Shown here: in pieces, positions 14,001-29,000 of the stretch
Layout: each line of letters starts with the position of its first letter
How positions within the stretch are numbered: the stretch's first letter is position 1
Assembly (NCBI RefSeq): GCF_037975245.1
Contig: NC_092580.1
Location: 13,488,501-13,548,500 of the forward strand
Length of the DNA: 60,000 bases
DNA from: Apostichopus japonicus
Taxonomy: Eukaryota; Echinodermata; Holothuroidea; Aspidochirotida; Stichopodidae
Direction: 5' to 3'
Notes under the pieces: model-generated
What the model was told of the DNA's origin: nothing
What the model saw: only the letters and a program-made list of their open reading frames with translations
Databases searched by the model: none
Position numbers and translations under genes: made by a program

Positions 14001-17000
14001 ATGAAATGAAGAATACCTATCCTGTTTTCTATATTATTTTATGAAATATGCTAAAATCTTAATTGCCAACTGCACACCACTAAGCAACCATTGTTTCTTA
14101 TTTCTTGATTCCAGGTATTTTTTTTTTGTAAGTCAGGGAAAGGTAGAGTACGATGGAGATACCATGCAATGGCACAATGTTTGCAGAAAGTCAGAAACTG
14201 TGCTAATGTTATGCCATGTATGTATGCAAGCAATCGTGGCAACATGTGTCTGTCCTACACATTTACACATATGACTAATACTGCACAATGCCAACAAAGT
14301 AATTCACCCCCTGCCCCTTCCCCCTTCCCTCCCCCTTTCTCCCCATTCCTTCCACCATTCTCCCCTTCCCCTCTCCCACATTGACTTATCAACTCACTGT
14401 CTTTACTCATTCCACAGAAAAGAAATTTGGAAGAACATAAATATGCAAATAAATTGAAACTGCAGAACAATAGAGATAATAAATTATGCCTGACTGTGAA
14501 TAGAAGTGATAATAAAACCTTGCGAGGGTTGGGAACCACTAACAACCAAAACCTGTAGCAAATTAGAGAGAGACAGGTAGGTGAATATGTAATGACCAGG
14601 AGCCCTCACTGTCACTGTCTACAGGACCTCATCCACACAGGACAATCTGATGATCATAAATCCACTCTATTGTCCGAGTACCCCCCTCCCCCACCCCAAA
14701 CACACACCACTCCCCTTCCCCAAATGTTTGCGATACAATAGGCTTCTTCAATTGATTACCTCCACTAATATCTTCTTTATATATATTTTTCGGGGGGGGG
14801 GGGGGGATGGGGGGTGTCTTCCTGGCAATGGTTTGCAAGTACAAAAGCATGAAAGGTTAACATGAAGCATCATTCATGTATACAAGTTGCTGAATATAAA
14901 GATGGGTTACATAATACATGAGAGAGATGAGCTCTGAATGGTGATGGAATTGTCTTTGGCTTACAAACAGTAAAGCAATGTCCACACAATGACTGGACCA
15001 AACAATTCAAAACTTTCAATTGCTGATAAGATTTCAGAACAGGCAGATATCACATGATTTAAAAACTAAAAAGACTTGAAATTTTCACTGAAGACACAGA
15101 TAATTTAATTGATCAGAGTCTGCTTGATATTTCTTTTTCTTGGTCTGGAATAAAAAATAAAAAATTAGCTCCAACAAACCAGGGTAAGAGAAAAAGGGAA
15201 TTTAAAAAAAATTAAGGGTGTGGGGTGGGAGAGCTTGGGTAAGGGAGACTAACCCTTTGTTGCAAATTCAATCATGGATTTGTTCAAAGTCATAATTAAT
15301 TTTTATGAGAAATGGGTTGCAGTTAACAAAAATTGTGAAAGCAGGCAAGGTGCAAACAATACCCCTAAAAATGTGTTTCCCTTCACCAAATAAAAGATAA
15401 ACCCAGTCCAGAGGGCATGGCCAATTACAAAATAATAAATTGAGCCTCTCAATGAAAAAAAAAAAAAGGTCTGTTACAAGTGTTGTAATTTAAAATCTCT
15501 TATCCCCAATTTGCACCATGCAAGATAGCTGAAAACTGGAGCAAATCGAGAACTTTCAATGCCGATTTTTGATCTATTCTCAAACTAAGTGGAAAAGAAA
15601 ATAAGCATTCGTGTCTCTATGGGTTAATGAATAGATGGTGATACAAATACTACAGGTTTCACTAAATATGGAATGAAGAGCCTATAATCTAAGAAGCAGC
15701 GACAGAGTAAAAAAATAACATTCAACTAAGGAGAGCAAGCCAGCAGTTTGAAAGAAGTGTTGGAATAAATGTGCACAAAGTTGGAAAACTGTTCCTTTCC
15801 TTTTTTTTTTGTCATTTTTTTTTCTTTACATATTTTTTGGAGATATTCTTACGTTTGAGTCTCAATAACTGGACCTTTTGCTTTTTTTCCAATTCTTCCA
15901 TCAATTTGTAGGAGACTGTTTGGTTACAAGGGAGGAAAAAAAATATCCAAGTCACTTTAAAAACTTTCAAAAGCATGCTTCTGCCAAAACACCAAAAAGA
16001 GTACCTTTAATAGCTTACTCGCTTCCCCTTGTGCCTGTTTCATTAATCAAACCTGGTATTTTATATCAGACAAACACCTTTCAAGAATGCTAAGACAAAT
16101 TTTTTATCTACCATTTTCATTACCCCTTTGAGAAGGGATTTTATTTTGTCTTTTTTAATCCAGATGTCTTTCTAGTGAAAATATTTGTAAAATGAAGTCC
16201 CCATATTATTGTTTGCGTTTTGGTGGCCTTTCCAAAATCAGCAATATAGCTTAAATACCTGGCAAATATATCTCCCTTGAAATCCTTTCAAGTTTTCCAG
16301 TTTCTTTGCAAAAATGTTCTTGTTAATATCAAAGTACTAAAGATTAAAATGATTTTCCTGTATGATAACTGTCATCGTTGCACACTTTCCTTGATTCTTG
16401 AACCCGATTCCTCCTTTAAAGCTTCAAGAAGGTTTTTTTTTCTACCAACCTGATATATTTGCAGCTTGGTAACTTCACAATCAATAAAATTTTTGTTTAA
16501 ACATCACACTGATTGCACTCTTTAAGTTTGCATTAACTTCTTAAGTAAAGCATCACACTATGAGCATCGCATGGAAACTACTACTGTGCAAAGTGGTGAT
16601 CTTAGAAAAAAGAATTGGAAGCTGGCTGATGATCAGTTGATGATGTCAAATTCACCATTCTCTACCCAATCACCCATCCCCCCTCCCTCCCTCACTCTCT
16701 TCTTCCCTCACCTCCCCTCCCCCATCCCACCACCCCACAGTTAATCCTATACACAGCAGTGCAGCTTACAAGCATTTTATAGTTTAAATTATCCCCACTT
16801 GATTAGTGGGGCTTCTTATGAGGGAACGACTTACCTTCTGGACAAATTACCTATGCAATTTCCCGTGCCATCGACGCACAACTCACAACAAAAAACTACC
16901 ACCAACTATACCGTAGCCTGCCAAGGGCAGCTGGTCTAGCCAGCTCCATCTGGCTAGATCTGGTTGCCTTGGTCTGGTCATTCAATACCACCCAAAATCC

Positions 17001-20000
17001 ATGGTGTGTGTGCAGGGTGGGCGGGATCCAGAAGGTAAGACGTTCCTTCGTGAATAGCCCCACTAATCAAGTGGGGATAACTTACATCTGGAACTCCTAT
17101 CCTTCTGGACAAATTACTTATGCAGTTTCCCACCGAAACCGGTGGTGGGAGAGTCAGTACCACTGTACCGCAGTGATTCTACTGGTGTATGGTATGACCA
17201 GGATGCACCAATACACCCCACCTTCCTAACTAACCCATACAACATTTTGAACTTACTTTTCAGGCTCTCAATTTCCTTGTATTCGTGTTCCAACTGCTCG
17301 CAGTGTTTCTGTTCTAGCCGAGCTGAGAAAAGAAGGAAATAAACAGAGCACGTGAGGGAATACAGATAATCGACACATGGACTGCGGTAGCCGATGCTTT
17401 TTATTAAGCTCATCAGTGTTACTCGAAAGCTACCAAAAGGATTTAATAAAAAGAAAAATTCTCTCTTTTTCTTGCTTGTGTTATGCTACCCTATAATTTG
17501 TAAAATTCCACAACTCATAAAATCAATTTTTATATAATCAATTTTGTCCAAACTTGAGATCTCAAGTCATCAATAACAAAACACAACTTTAAAAGAAAAA
17601 TTCTCTCTTTTTCTTGCTTGTGTTATGCCATCCTATAATTTGTAAAATTCCATAACTCATAAAATCAATTTTTATATGATCAATTTTGTCCACACTTGAG
17701 AAATCTCAAATCATCAAACAAAACACAAGTTTGTTGAAAATGTAAGAGAATAAACATAAAAAGCAAATAATTTAAATTTACAACAAGAGAGTCAAACCTC
17801 CTAGTTATCTTATTTATGAAGTTAACAAGATTCCCCCAACTCCACCCCCCTCCCTTTGACCTATGATCACTTAGTATCAACAAACTTCTGGAAGAGATTC
17901 CATCACCCATGTAGTCATTTACTGATATGGTTCCAAACACGATGCTCTTGCTTATGGGTACCCTTTATCACCATGGTGCCGAAAAGCACTTCTCTTACCT
18001 ATGTACTCTTTATCAACATGGTTTTGAATAACTGTTAGCTCTTCTGGTATACTAATCTTTGGAGGATCCACCTCTGTTCCGAGGCCATTTTCTGTAGTAA
18101 TATCTTTATCTGAAAATAACAAAAAATACATGAAAAAGTAAAGAAGTATGCTCATGTAACTGGACTGTACCAACAATATATCACACACACTCAAAGACTG
18201 CTAGACAGACCATAATTGGAGTAAAAACTAACTTTTTAGAATAATTTTTAACATTTCTTGTGTCTGGGTCAACAACTTTGCCACACCAAGTTTTTGTAGA
18301 CATTATTAGTATAAACCACGGTAAATTAATTGTCAAACTTCCATATTTTTGCAATAAGACCATCTTGAAAGGGGTAAGCCTGGCTAGTCAAGCTAATCGG
18401 CTACATGCCAGTGAGGTTTTAAGTATCTGATAGCACTGAAAATATTTCATACTAATGAACTTGTATAATTTCCTGAAGTCATGAATCTAGGAAAAAATGT
18501 TTTTTGTAGATAGAAAGAGCGTTAACACCATTCCCTTTCCCTTCAACCGACAGGGCACTGGTACTTAATTGCTATCGAATTCATCAGAAATTTCACTTCA
18601 CAATCAAAATTTTGAAAGTAACGTTTCCAAATTTGTGACAAAAAAACGTCTTTTAATCACATCAAACATTTCCCAGGCCAGCAGAGTGAGACCGAAAACG
18701 TGTGACATTTTACGTAAGAATTCAAAGTTATGTCTTGAGAAGAAGCACTATATGTGCCTATTTTTTTATTTTTTTTATTTATTTAGTTTTTAATAAAAAA
18801 AAAATTAATAGTTTTTAATGATTTTCCTCTTTGAAAGCTAGTTTCAAAAACTAATGAACTGATGATTTTTTTCAGTACTTAGCCAACAACTATTTCCTGC
18901 ACTATGACTGAGACTACCGAGCATCACATCTTTCACATCTGGCATCGTTGTCTCTGTATCTTTACCTTTGGAGGGTTCGTCTAGTTTTTTCTTCTCTCTC
19001 AAATCACTCAGCTCATCTGAAGGTTTCAAAATCGAAAGAAATTTGAATCGATAATGTCTAACTAAGGATTGGTAAGTTTGACTTTCAAGACTAAATAATA
19101 AAAGCTTTGACGAAAATAAATGTTGCGAAAGATTATCAAATCAACGACTAGAAAGTCACCACATGTTGAGGCAGTTTTATGCATTCGATACTTAAAATGC
19201 CTTTACAGTGCGGCTAATTATCTTGTCAACCCAAAACTTAATGGTTTGATTATTTACCAGTGACGATGGTCTACAGTTTACATAATCACTTTGCCCCCTC
19301 TACCTAACTTATTCAACTGGCTAACATTTAGCACAGCGCCCTCATATTCCTGTTCGGGGGCACCGCCAACATTCTCCTTCTAAATCTCCCATTTAGAAGC
19401 CTACCAAATGATTCCTTTTCAGTCTTTTACTGGCAGAGAATATTCAACAGGTTTCTGCATGCATGACTGTCTGCTGGATTTAGATTTTATCCTAAACGAG
19501 ATTTCTCTAAAACAATGAATAAGTATCCATTGAATTTTCCTTGTTTTTTTATATATCTTTTCTACTCACTCTCTAAATCTTGTATGGTGGCAACATACTG
19601 AATGGTCTCCATCTGAGCATTACTCAATTCTAACTCGGCTTCGTCCGCACGCTCCTCGCTGGCGTTTAATCTCTCTGTGATCTCATCTACTTGAGCTATG
19701 GGGAGTTTCAAAGGATCAAAGTAAGGACCGTTGTTCGTTACTACATTTAATGATGGAATGGAATCATTAATAACCAGCTTATTAACATTTCAATTAGCGA
19801 TAAAAAATCTATGAGAAGGTGTCTCACCTTTGATCATCCTTAATCTTATTTTTAAGTAATATTAATAACAATAAGCAGTTATTTTTATGGGAGAAACCCG
19901 CGAGGGCTTATGGATTACAACTTACACGTCGGGTGGCTTTCAAATCAACATTTTAACTCAAGTTTGGAATCTTTGCAATGTAGAAAGGAATTTCAGATGG

Positions 20001-23000
20001 GAAAACTGTAGATTGCTCTTGGATGAAAAACCCACCTTACTATGACCTGGCCGAGAATAAAACCCTGAACATCCCAATTGTTAAGCCTCATTTCTTCAAA
20101 TGCCACCGAGTTTATCTACTTGGCCACAGCACCGGTGGCAATCAGCAGTATGTATGGCAAAATTGGTTGAATCTTTTTAACCAAACCCAAACCTCTACTT
20201 TCTGATACTCACTTGAAGTGTGCACACAAATCATTGTATCTTCACCATTGTGTCTAGTACAAAAAATGTCCCATTACTTATCCAGTGCAATATTCTTTTA
20301 TACTACACGATTTAGTGTTTCGTGGGAAGAAACAAATTTTTTGAATTATAAAAAGATAATTCATAACAATGTTTCACTTTCATCTTAACATCTCAAACAA
20401 TAAGTATTTTGCCAGTCATCTTTATATTTCATTTACACAAACCCCGAAACTACTTTATAGTGCTCCTGACAGAAAAGGTAGATGACCAAAATGCAACAAT
20501 ACCAAATTGCTAAATCATATATGCATTATCGACATAGCTATTTAAATCTCTAGGGTTCTGCCAATTTTTGTATTAGTGAACATGCTGCCTGTTTTGGTTG
20601 TAATATCTCACACGCTGGTGAAATTACTCTCGTCCTGACGTCTACACATTAGAGAAAGTACACTCTGACAGTCAATATGAGTATGCAACAAAAGTATGAC
20701 CAACAGAAGACAACACCGAAATATCCATTGATAAACTACACCACATTCAGAATACCGCATATCAAAGCATTTCATTGTAGCTTATCTATATGGATGATTA
20801 CTCTACCAGTTATCGATTCTCAATTTGAAAAGAACAAAGAAATTACTAGCAAAGACTGGACTCAAAACCAGTGGACTCAGAATTACAACTTCTGCACTCT
20901 ACCGACTGAGCTATCAAGTGCCTATCTTAGTCATTCTTTACTACAGAGAGCCACTCAGAGGCTACAGTTACTTGCACACCATGTAAACAGGGATTATAAT
21001 CAGGTATAACACTCAAATTTCATTTGATTCAACTGAGCTATCAAGTACTAAACAGGTGGTGGATCACTACATAAGTAATTAAATGCCAGTCACAAGCCAC
21101 AGTAACCTCCCTACCATGTCACCAGGGACCACTAATCCATCATATTCCAGCTCCAATTGTTTATAAAATCCAAAAAGTGGCAGAGAAAGGATTTCACACC
21201 AAAAGTTCAGATTCCTTTATAAACCAACTGATCTATCCAACCCCTTGTTAGTTGGTTGTTGATGATCGCTCTTAATCTCGAAGCAGAGCACAATACTTGC
21301 ATCCCTGAGGTCACTGATTTCAATTCTGCTCTATGCGATGAATGTCTAATTTAACAACATCACTTAACGTACCTTTTAATCTCTCTAGGGTTTCCGGGGT
21401 TTCGGTTGAAAGAGGAACTTCAGATTCTGGAGTGCTAGCTGTGAATGGAATCAAATAAAACCCATGAAATAGTGGACTTGTCATGAAACCTTATACCATT
21501 ATCTCTTCTTGCACAGGGCTCTTAAGCAACTATGTGACTTTTTTCTTCTTCTTTATGCTACTCAATACTTAAATTCCCATTGCAATGCAGGTCTTTAACT
21601 CTGTCGTCTCGAAAAAATGAAGTACACGATGAAAATTTCCAAATCGTTTCTTTGCAAATTAGATAGATACTAATATGTAAAGAACTGTGTGGTTGATGGG
21701 AGTATTTCACAACCTATATTTTGTGAGGAAATCTGAGGTGTGTCTTAGTTTTCATACATTATGATCATGTTCGGAGATCTGATCTGAAATCTGATCCAGA
21801 TAAATTGATTGATCTGATCACATAGATAGATTGATTAATCATGGATCAAATTGATCTGAACTGATAAATTGAGATCACGTTTGGCGTAATACCTGGTAGG
21901 TTTGATAAAACAGCACATCAAATGCAAAAAGGAGTTTTAACACATTTTCCTTTCCTTGTAGCCTCTAAGAAATCTCATAAAACATATTGACTATTAAACC
22001 CGTTAATTTTTCCATTTTACATTTTAATATTTGAATATAACAAGCTCTCTTAAACCTACTCAACCAAGAGAAGTGAGTACCTTACAAACAGGACTCGAAT
22101 TGCCATCTTCAGGATCAGGTGTCACTACTCTGTTAATAGTGGCCCCTGGTTTTACAGGCTCTTTGATCAAACCAAGGGACGTCTACATGTAATTAATATG
22201 CCACTCATCCCTCTCTACTCTATGAAGTTAAATCCTGTTTGATGCGCAGAACTGTCACGCGGTAACAATGTTGCACTTATTTGGATCTTTCTATTCCCTG
22301 TTGTTTGTTTTTTGGGAAAAAAAGGGAGGGGGAATGTCAAACTTCCCTCAATTATCCGTCCCCCTTGCCTGGAAACAAGCATGTCTTTGTTTGTGAAGGA
22401 TTTAAGCTTAACAAGTGTGTTCTTTTTGCACTAAATAGGTTATATCCCTTACAACTGAGCCTTACTTGGATGACAAGGTGCAAAATTGATTTAGCAATTC
22501 AGCCATTTCTGAATCGAACTTGTATGAGAGGTATTTCTGATACTGCCAAAGAAAGATTTATAGTTCCTGCTTTAAATTTTTCCGGTCGGAAATCTTGTCA
22601 CCAACTGGGAAAGATGCTGCAGGAGATTTCTCCGGGAGATCTTTACAGCAGAGTATAGCGGAGGTTAACTATGACAAGATGACTTACCATCTGAATCTGT
22701 GGATTTTTCTTCTGTTGTGTCATCTAATGCCAGTGTTGCATCTCTCTCTGTTATACCTGAGACTTGTAGACCCACTTCATCTCCGTTGACGGGTGGTTTT
22801 AAAGGAGTAATTTCAGCACCATCTGTTTAGAAAAAAAATGACTTTTTGAAATAGCATTGTTTCATTCCTTTTTTTTTCTTTCTTTTTCCCTGAAATTTTT
22901 TTGTTTTTGTAATTGACCAGCAAACTTACCTTCTTTAATAGGTACGTAGATACATTATGGAATCCTAATACTTGTAGTACAAATACAATCAAAAAGGCAA

Positions 23001-26000
23001 AGTGTACATGGAGAATTACCATAGCTATCCATGTAATCCATATTAGAATATTTTGTACGAACGAAACACGACAACAAAATTCAACGATAATACGATCATA
23101 TGCTCAAATTTCACATGTAATGGACCTAAGGCAGATACAGTATCAGTTTTCATGCCTAGGGGCTATCATATGTGACTTATCTTTACAAAAAACAGAGGAA
23201 GGGGGAGAGGGAGGGGGGGAGAGGGAGGGACTCACCACCTTCATCTCTTCTCTCTGCTTGTAGATTTAAATCTCCATTGAATGTACTGCTAGGTTTAATA
23301 GTACCCACTGAATCTATCAACAAAAACAAAATATAACAGAAACATTACACTAGATTCCTTGACTTAAACAAGTGCAACACATGCTTTGCACTTTGCAACA
23401 CAATTACGAGGATCCAAAATAGAAAATCGTTGAGGTAGGGTACTTGAAAAGTTTTAATATATATGTAAATTGCTAAGTTCAAATACCTAAACTCGGCTCT
23501 GAAAGCTTTCTCCATTTCCCACCCTTACCACCTGCATCAACCCACACTCCACCCCACATCATCATCTTAATTGTCCCACCCCCCCTACCCCAACCCCAGT
23601 CTTTCCACCTCCTTGACAAACACTGAAGTACATACTTTCAGAAATGCAATGCACAAACCATATTACAATTATAGAGACCCACTTCCCACCACCCCCCCCC
23701 ATTCAGAGAGGTCATAAATTAATTTTACAATACTTAAATTGATATATATACACACAGTTTTCACAAGCCTCTTTACTATAAAAATCACCATAAATAAACA
23801 AGTTATCCCAGATAAAACCCAAGCAGGTAAGATCTAATCAATGAAGAAGCATAATACTGATTAACAGTTATCATCATACATTCAACAACTTGAATCTAAA
23901 AATCTTAACAATAACATCTAAATCACCAGCCATCAGCTATAAAGGCCCGGTCACACTATACCGATTTTTTATCGGAATACTATCCGATTTTCCCGGAGGA
24001 ATCGGAACAGCCTGTTTTTCGTTCGGGTCTTCTAGTCACAATGATAAAGGACCTGATTTGCTATCTGTTGAGCCATTCCGATGTGGAATAGCCCTCTCCT
24101 AACTTTTGATATTAACTCCGATTCCTTTTATCGGATAGCTATCCGATTTCTCTTCCGATTTTTATCGTTTTTCGGTGTGACGTCACTTCAGAATAAAGTC
24201 CGTTCCAGAACCCCTCAGATTTGGAGTAGGTATTCGAATATTCCACTGCATTCATTACATTCACTACCACAAACCTCACTCTTCGGCCTAAAATCGGAAA
24301 TATCGGACCGTATTCCGATAAAATATCGCTGTAGTGTGACCGGGCCTTAACGCCACGGTGGTTTACATCAGACTCACCTGCGCCATGTCTGCCAATGGAG
24401 ATATAATTTTCTGATTGTAGTTTCTGTAACCTTTCTGCAAACTCTCCCTCTTTGGCTTCCATCTTGTTGATTCGATCCTCCAATTTATTCTTATCTTCTC
24501 TCATCAGCTCCATCTCTTCAAGGTGCTTCTTCTCCAGATCTGCTAAAGTTTCCGTCAACTGCTGGACTTCCTCCACCGAGTTTGAATACTTCTCCAAGAG
24601 CGTCTTCTGTTCGTTATTCAAATTGTCTAGCTGCTGCGTCAAGTGGGTACCCTCCTCTTTGGAATTGGTTAGTTTTTGCTGAGGAGAAGGAGAAGGAGGA
24701 GGAAAAGGAGGAGGAGAAGGTGCAAAGATTTTAACACTTTTAGACCAGTCGACACTTGATCTTGGCAATAGCATCACAAACAACTTTTAAAGATCAGGAG
24801 GAAGATCCTTAGACAGCAGGTAGTTTCAAAGATTCTATCACTACACCTTCCTTCATACACAAATAAAATTCAAATCACAGTGATTGGAAAACACTCCCCT
24901 CCCCTCCTTCCAATCTTCCCTCTTGTCTCCTCTTCCTTCATCTCATACCTTCCCCTCCTTCCTTCCCCTCCTCCTCCTCCCCTCCTCCTCCGACCAAATT
25001 CCCCTCTTGTCTACTCTTCCCTCGTCTCGTAATCAGCTCATTTACCAGACCTTACCTCCATATCTGCATAATTCTGACTCGCCTCCAGCTTCTCCTCCAG
25101 GGCCTTCTTCAAGGATTCTTTTGCTGTGGTTTCATACATGTGTTTGTCCTCCTGTAACTGTGCTAGCTCCACTCGTATGCTCTCTTCACTGTTAGCCTGA
25201 CATATAAGAAAGTTTATCATCATTAAAGTTATCAGTATGATGACCGTCAGAATGAAAAATTCCTGATGGAGGTTAACTAGATAATATTTTTTGTTCATAA
25301 CAGACAATATAATTTTGGTAAATCAATATTGGTGAGGAAGACAAGCAACACACACACATTTTGAAATCATATTAGTGAATTCTGGTAACTACTTAGTAAT
25401 AATATTAAGAGGTTGCTCCAGACCTGGCAAACCCACCCTGCCGGGATGTGCCCTTACGCTAAGAAAAAAGAAAAGAAAAATAGTTCCCGGTGACTGGACT
25501 GTTCCCCAGAAGAGGACTATTCTTCTGGGATTTGACTCACAGCTATCAGTAATGTACAAGTAAGAAACCTTTATAAGAATAAAAATATTGAGGTTTCATA
25601 ACCACGACATTTGTATTTTCATACTATCGCAGCAATCAGTCGTTGCCATTAAACAATTGGAATCCAGTCAGAGGAAGACTTCGCTCCAGTGTTAAAGCTA
25701 CATTGAAATGAGAAAACTTACATTTGAAAGAAATGTTTTTAAAAGACAAAAGTGCCACCTTGAATATCCAACTGACTAATTGAAGACTTTCAATTCAGAT
25801 TCAAGAGTAGTAGCTGTTTCCTTATCCACTACCGAAAACTTGCCTGGTTTAGGTATTTACCCCACGACGATTCTTGTGTGTCTCATGTCAGTATTAATGC
25901 AATCCAATCTAGCTACCTTTGAAGAGATACTAACAGTTTAGCAATCACACCTCCCACCCCCCCCACCCTTCTCCAATGACCCCAGGGTCACTCTCCACTT

Positions 26001-29000
26001 TCTCCTCCTTCCAAATCTACCATGTTAATGGCTTACAACTACAATTCCAGTGTAAATTTCATCTGCTGGAATCTTATTGTGAGTTTTGGTTAAAGATTCT
26101 GAAGCCAGCAAGGAACTGATAACATTGATGGTTCCATCTAACAGCTGAAAGACTTAAACAGCATTGGTTAAAAACTTTTCAAACTGTGGTTTGTGACACG
26201 GAGTCTTTCTGAAAGACATTTCAGCTCCAAAAGTCATAGTCTTTTATTATAAAATTGTCCAATGTCGGCTGATGCCGACGAAACTGAATTCCATAGTAAG
26301 GAAGCTTTCCGTCTCTTCTATCGCTGATAATAGTGACCTCAAAGGGAAGAATACAGAACTACATCAGCCTGACAACATTATTCAAAGTATTCTTTGCTCG
26401 ATTGTCAAAATTTGGTTTAAAAATAATGTCCTAGTCAAGTTTGCTATAGTTCGTTAAAAAAACTAATGGTATTATTCTCGAACACAAGGTGTGGTAGTAA
26501 TTCTCAAGACATATTGTTTAGCTCTTGATAAACTTACTTTGCCCCCGCCTTTCAACATTCCGAGCGGCTTGAAATCCCCCATAAATTTGCACTTTTTGGA
26601 AACCTTATTAATCCTTATTTCCAATAACCTCCTCAAAACCTCTACAGTCTTATAATTTATTAAATTTTCATTATTAGAGCAGTGACGCTGTAGACACTCA
26701 CTTTGGAGTAAGCTCTGAGTTGGTTTTCTAGCACTTCGAGTCGAGAGACGAGCCTATCTTCGTCGATTAACGCCTGCCAGCTACTCTCCGATGCATCTTG
26801 TGTATTGGACACGAGTGTGTGCAAGGTAGACAACTTCTGTTCTAGCATTTGCTCTCTGTAGAGGGCCTCCTGTGAGATAAGGAGATAATGGTTTCGTGAA
26901 TAGATGTCGTTACAGAAAGGTTTTTGTCGGTCAACTCCTCTTAAGTTACAGGCACAACGACAACCCTACTAAAGACTTTCTATTACTTTCTTCACAATTA
27001 AATTTATGTTTTAAAGTTTCTGTTCTGGCTAAGTAAGTAGTTCCTTGCATGCACCTCTGCACCCCCCCTCCCCTACCCCTCCTTTATGCTCCCTCCTAAC
27101 ATCCATATTTTATGCTTCAAATATATCAATCTGCCAACACTTTCCCTTTCTTCCTTGACTTCTTGGATTCTTCAAAGAAATGTTTTGTTTCCTGTTTGCT
27201 TTCTCTCCCTACTCTTTTTGATGCTTTCGTAGACCTGTATGTATTCATATATCAATGCAGAGATATCAGTTAAGTTTGTTTAACTAGTAACCCCACCCCC
27301 ACTGACCCCTCCCCCTCCCCCACTCCCACCACACCAGACAATCACCCTCTTTCCTCAAAAGTTTTATAGTCTCAGAACAACACATTCCGTTACTTGCTTG
27401 GCTTTTAAGGTTGCCAAAGAGCTATTTGATTTTTTTCCTGTTTGCTCTCTCTACTCTCTTGTCAGGATGATTTTAAATGAGAGTATTTATTTATAATTGC
27501 TCAGATATTTAGCCTCAAGTCATTACTTCAAGATCACAACTAACCAATTTTTTTTTTTAGCCAAAACCCAATGTATATTCATATAGTCAAGTTCTTCTCA
27601 TTTCACATGTCGAGGTAATTAAAATGCAATACATTTCTTGATACTTAAAACTCCATTAGTAGTGCCTCAAATATAAACATATCAAAACTTGAGACTGGAG
27701 ACTTGAAAGTTAATGGATTTCGAGTATGGATGGCTTCATCATAAATTACAATTAACCTTTATGTGAATGAAAGGGGCGTACTTTACCTTTAACCAACATG
27801 ATAGCTGGAAGAGCTGCTGAGAGACCATATTATTGTTGGTGACTGCCCCAGGAGGACTATCATTGGTGTTAGGCACTGAAGGTATTGGTGTGCTATAAAC
27901 AAACAAATTAAATGATTAATAGCACCTTGAAATTCCACATCTGAGTGATATTCTCATTAATGAATAGTAACTTGTAAAAGTTCTGAGATACTCTATAGGA
28001 TAAAGCTACATCAGCACAAATGTTGTCAATCCGGTGAATATTGTTGAAATATTCCATGAGCGTGCGTTACCTAACTTGGCATTTTCTTTAATGCTCTGTC
28101 ATATAGTTATTTCTCCGCTGTAATGCCCTGCTTTAAACCATCACATAAAACTAGCCAGTCGCTAGTTGAAATTGCAAGAGATATATCCTGGTGCACGGTT
28201 CTAAACGTGTGACCGGAAGTGAAGCCAAACTATGATATTTACAATTTACAATTATTTAATCATAATTTTTTTAAATAAATCAATAACACATATCTGGAAC
28301 AATTACACTTCAAATTGGGATGTTTTGATTATCAAGCCATTCACACCTACTGTAGGTATCCACCTCCAGGTTAGAAACACAAATTCCATTAATGACTATA
28401 CATCAAACGCTGATGTGTGGGTAGGGGAAGGAGAAGGGATGAGGGCGGAGGCAGGGGGGGGGGAGAAGATGAGAGGTTGCTTTGGTCTGATTTCATAGTT
28501 TTTTCACACTTAAGTTATTAACTATATGAACTTGACAAAACCATTTGGAAATGGTTTTATCAATTCCATTCGAAGTCAACCAGATATATAGATGACAGCA
28601 TGAATGTGCTTTGGCTTCATGGTCATGTGTGCAAGAAGCATAGAAGTCATGTAAGCCATTAAAGTCATGTAGGTAACACATCACTGATGGTATGTGACCT
28701 ACAACCATGTAAATAAATATCCTTCTCTATTTAGCATTGGCAGCATCCACACCTGTTTCAATGACTGAAATTTTCTCCTTTTTTTGAGAGGGGGGGGGGA
28801 GGAGTGTCTATCACAACTATCTCATATGTTGACTACTGATAATAAAGATGTCAACAATGGAAGTGGTGCCCTGTAAGCTTAGCACCATGTCACCCTCCTT
28901 ACCCTCGCTACCCTTCTACCAATACTGCAATACTGACAACAATCTCAACCTAGTATAGTTAATGCCCATCAAAGCTTTCACCGTGCTCCCCCTACCCCAT

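Noticed and set aside
14757-14771. 15-nt SLMAP micro-exon (KDISG, phase 1-1)
   Set aside because: Flanked by AG and GT and frame-neutral, but the acceptor side is a C-run then AAAAATATATATAAAG, a poor context; no independent support.
20850-20924. tRNA gene
   Set aside because: A and B boxes are tRNA-like but the acceptor stem does not pair; treated as a SINE head.
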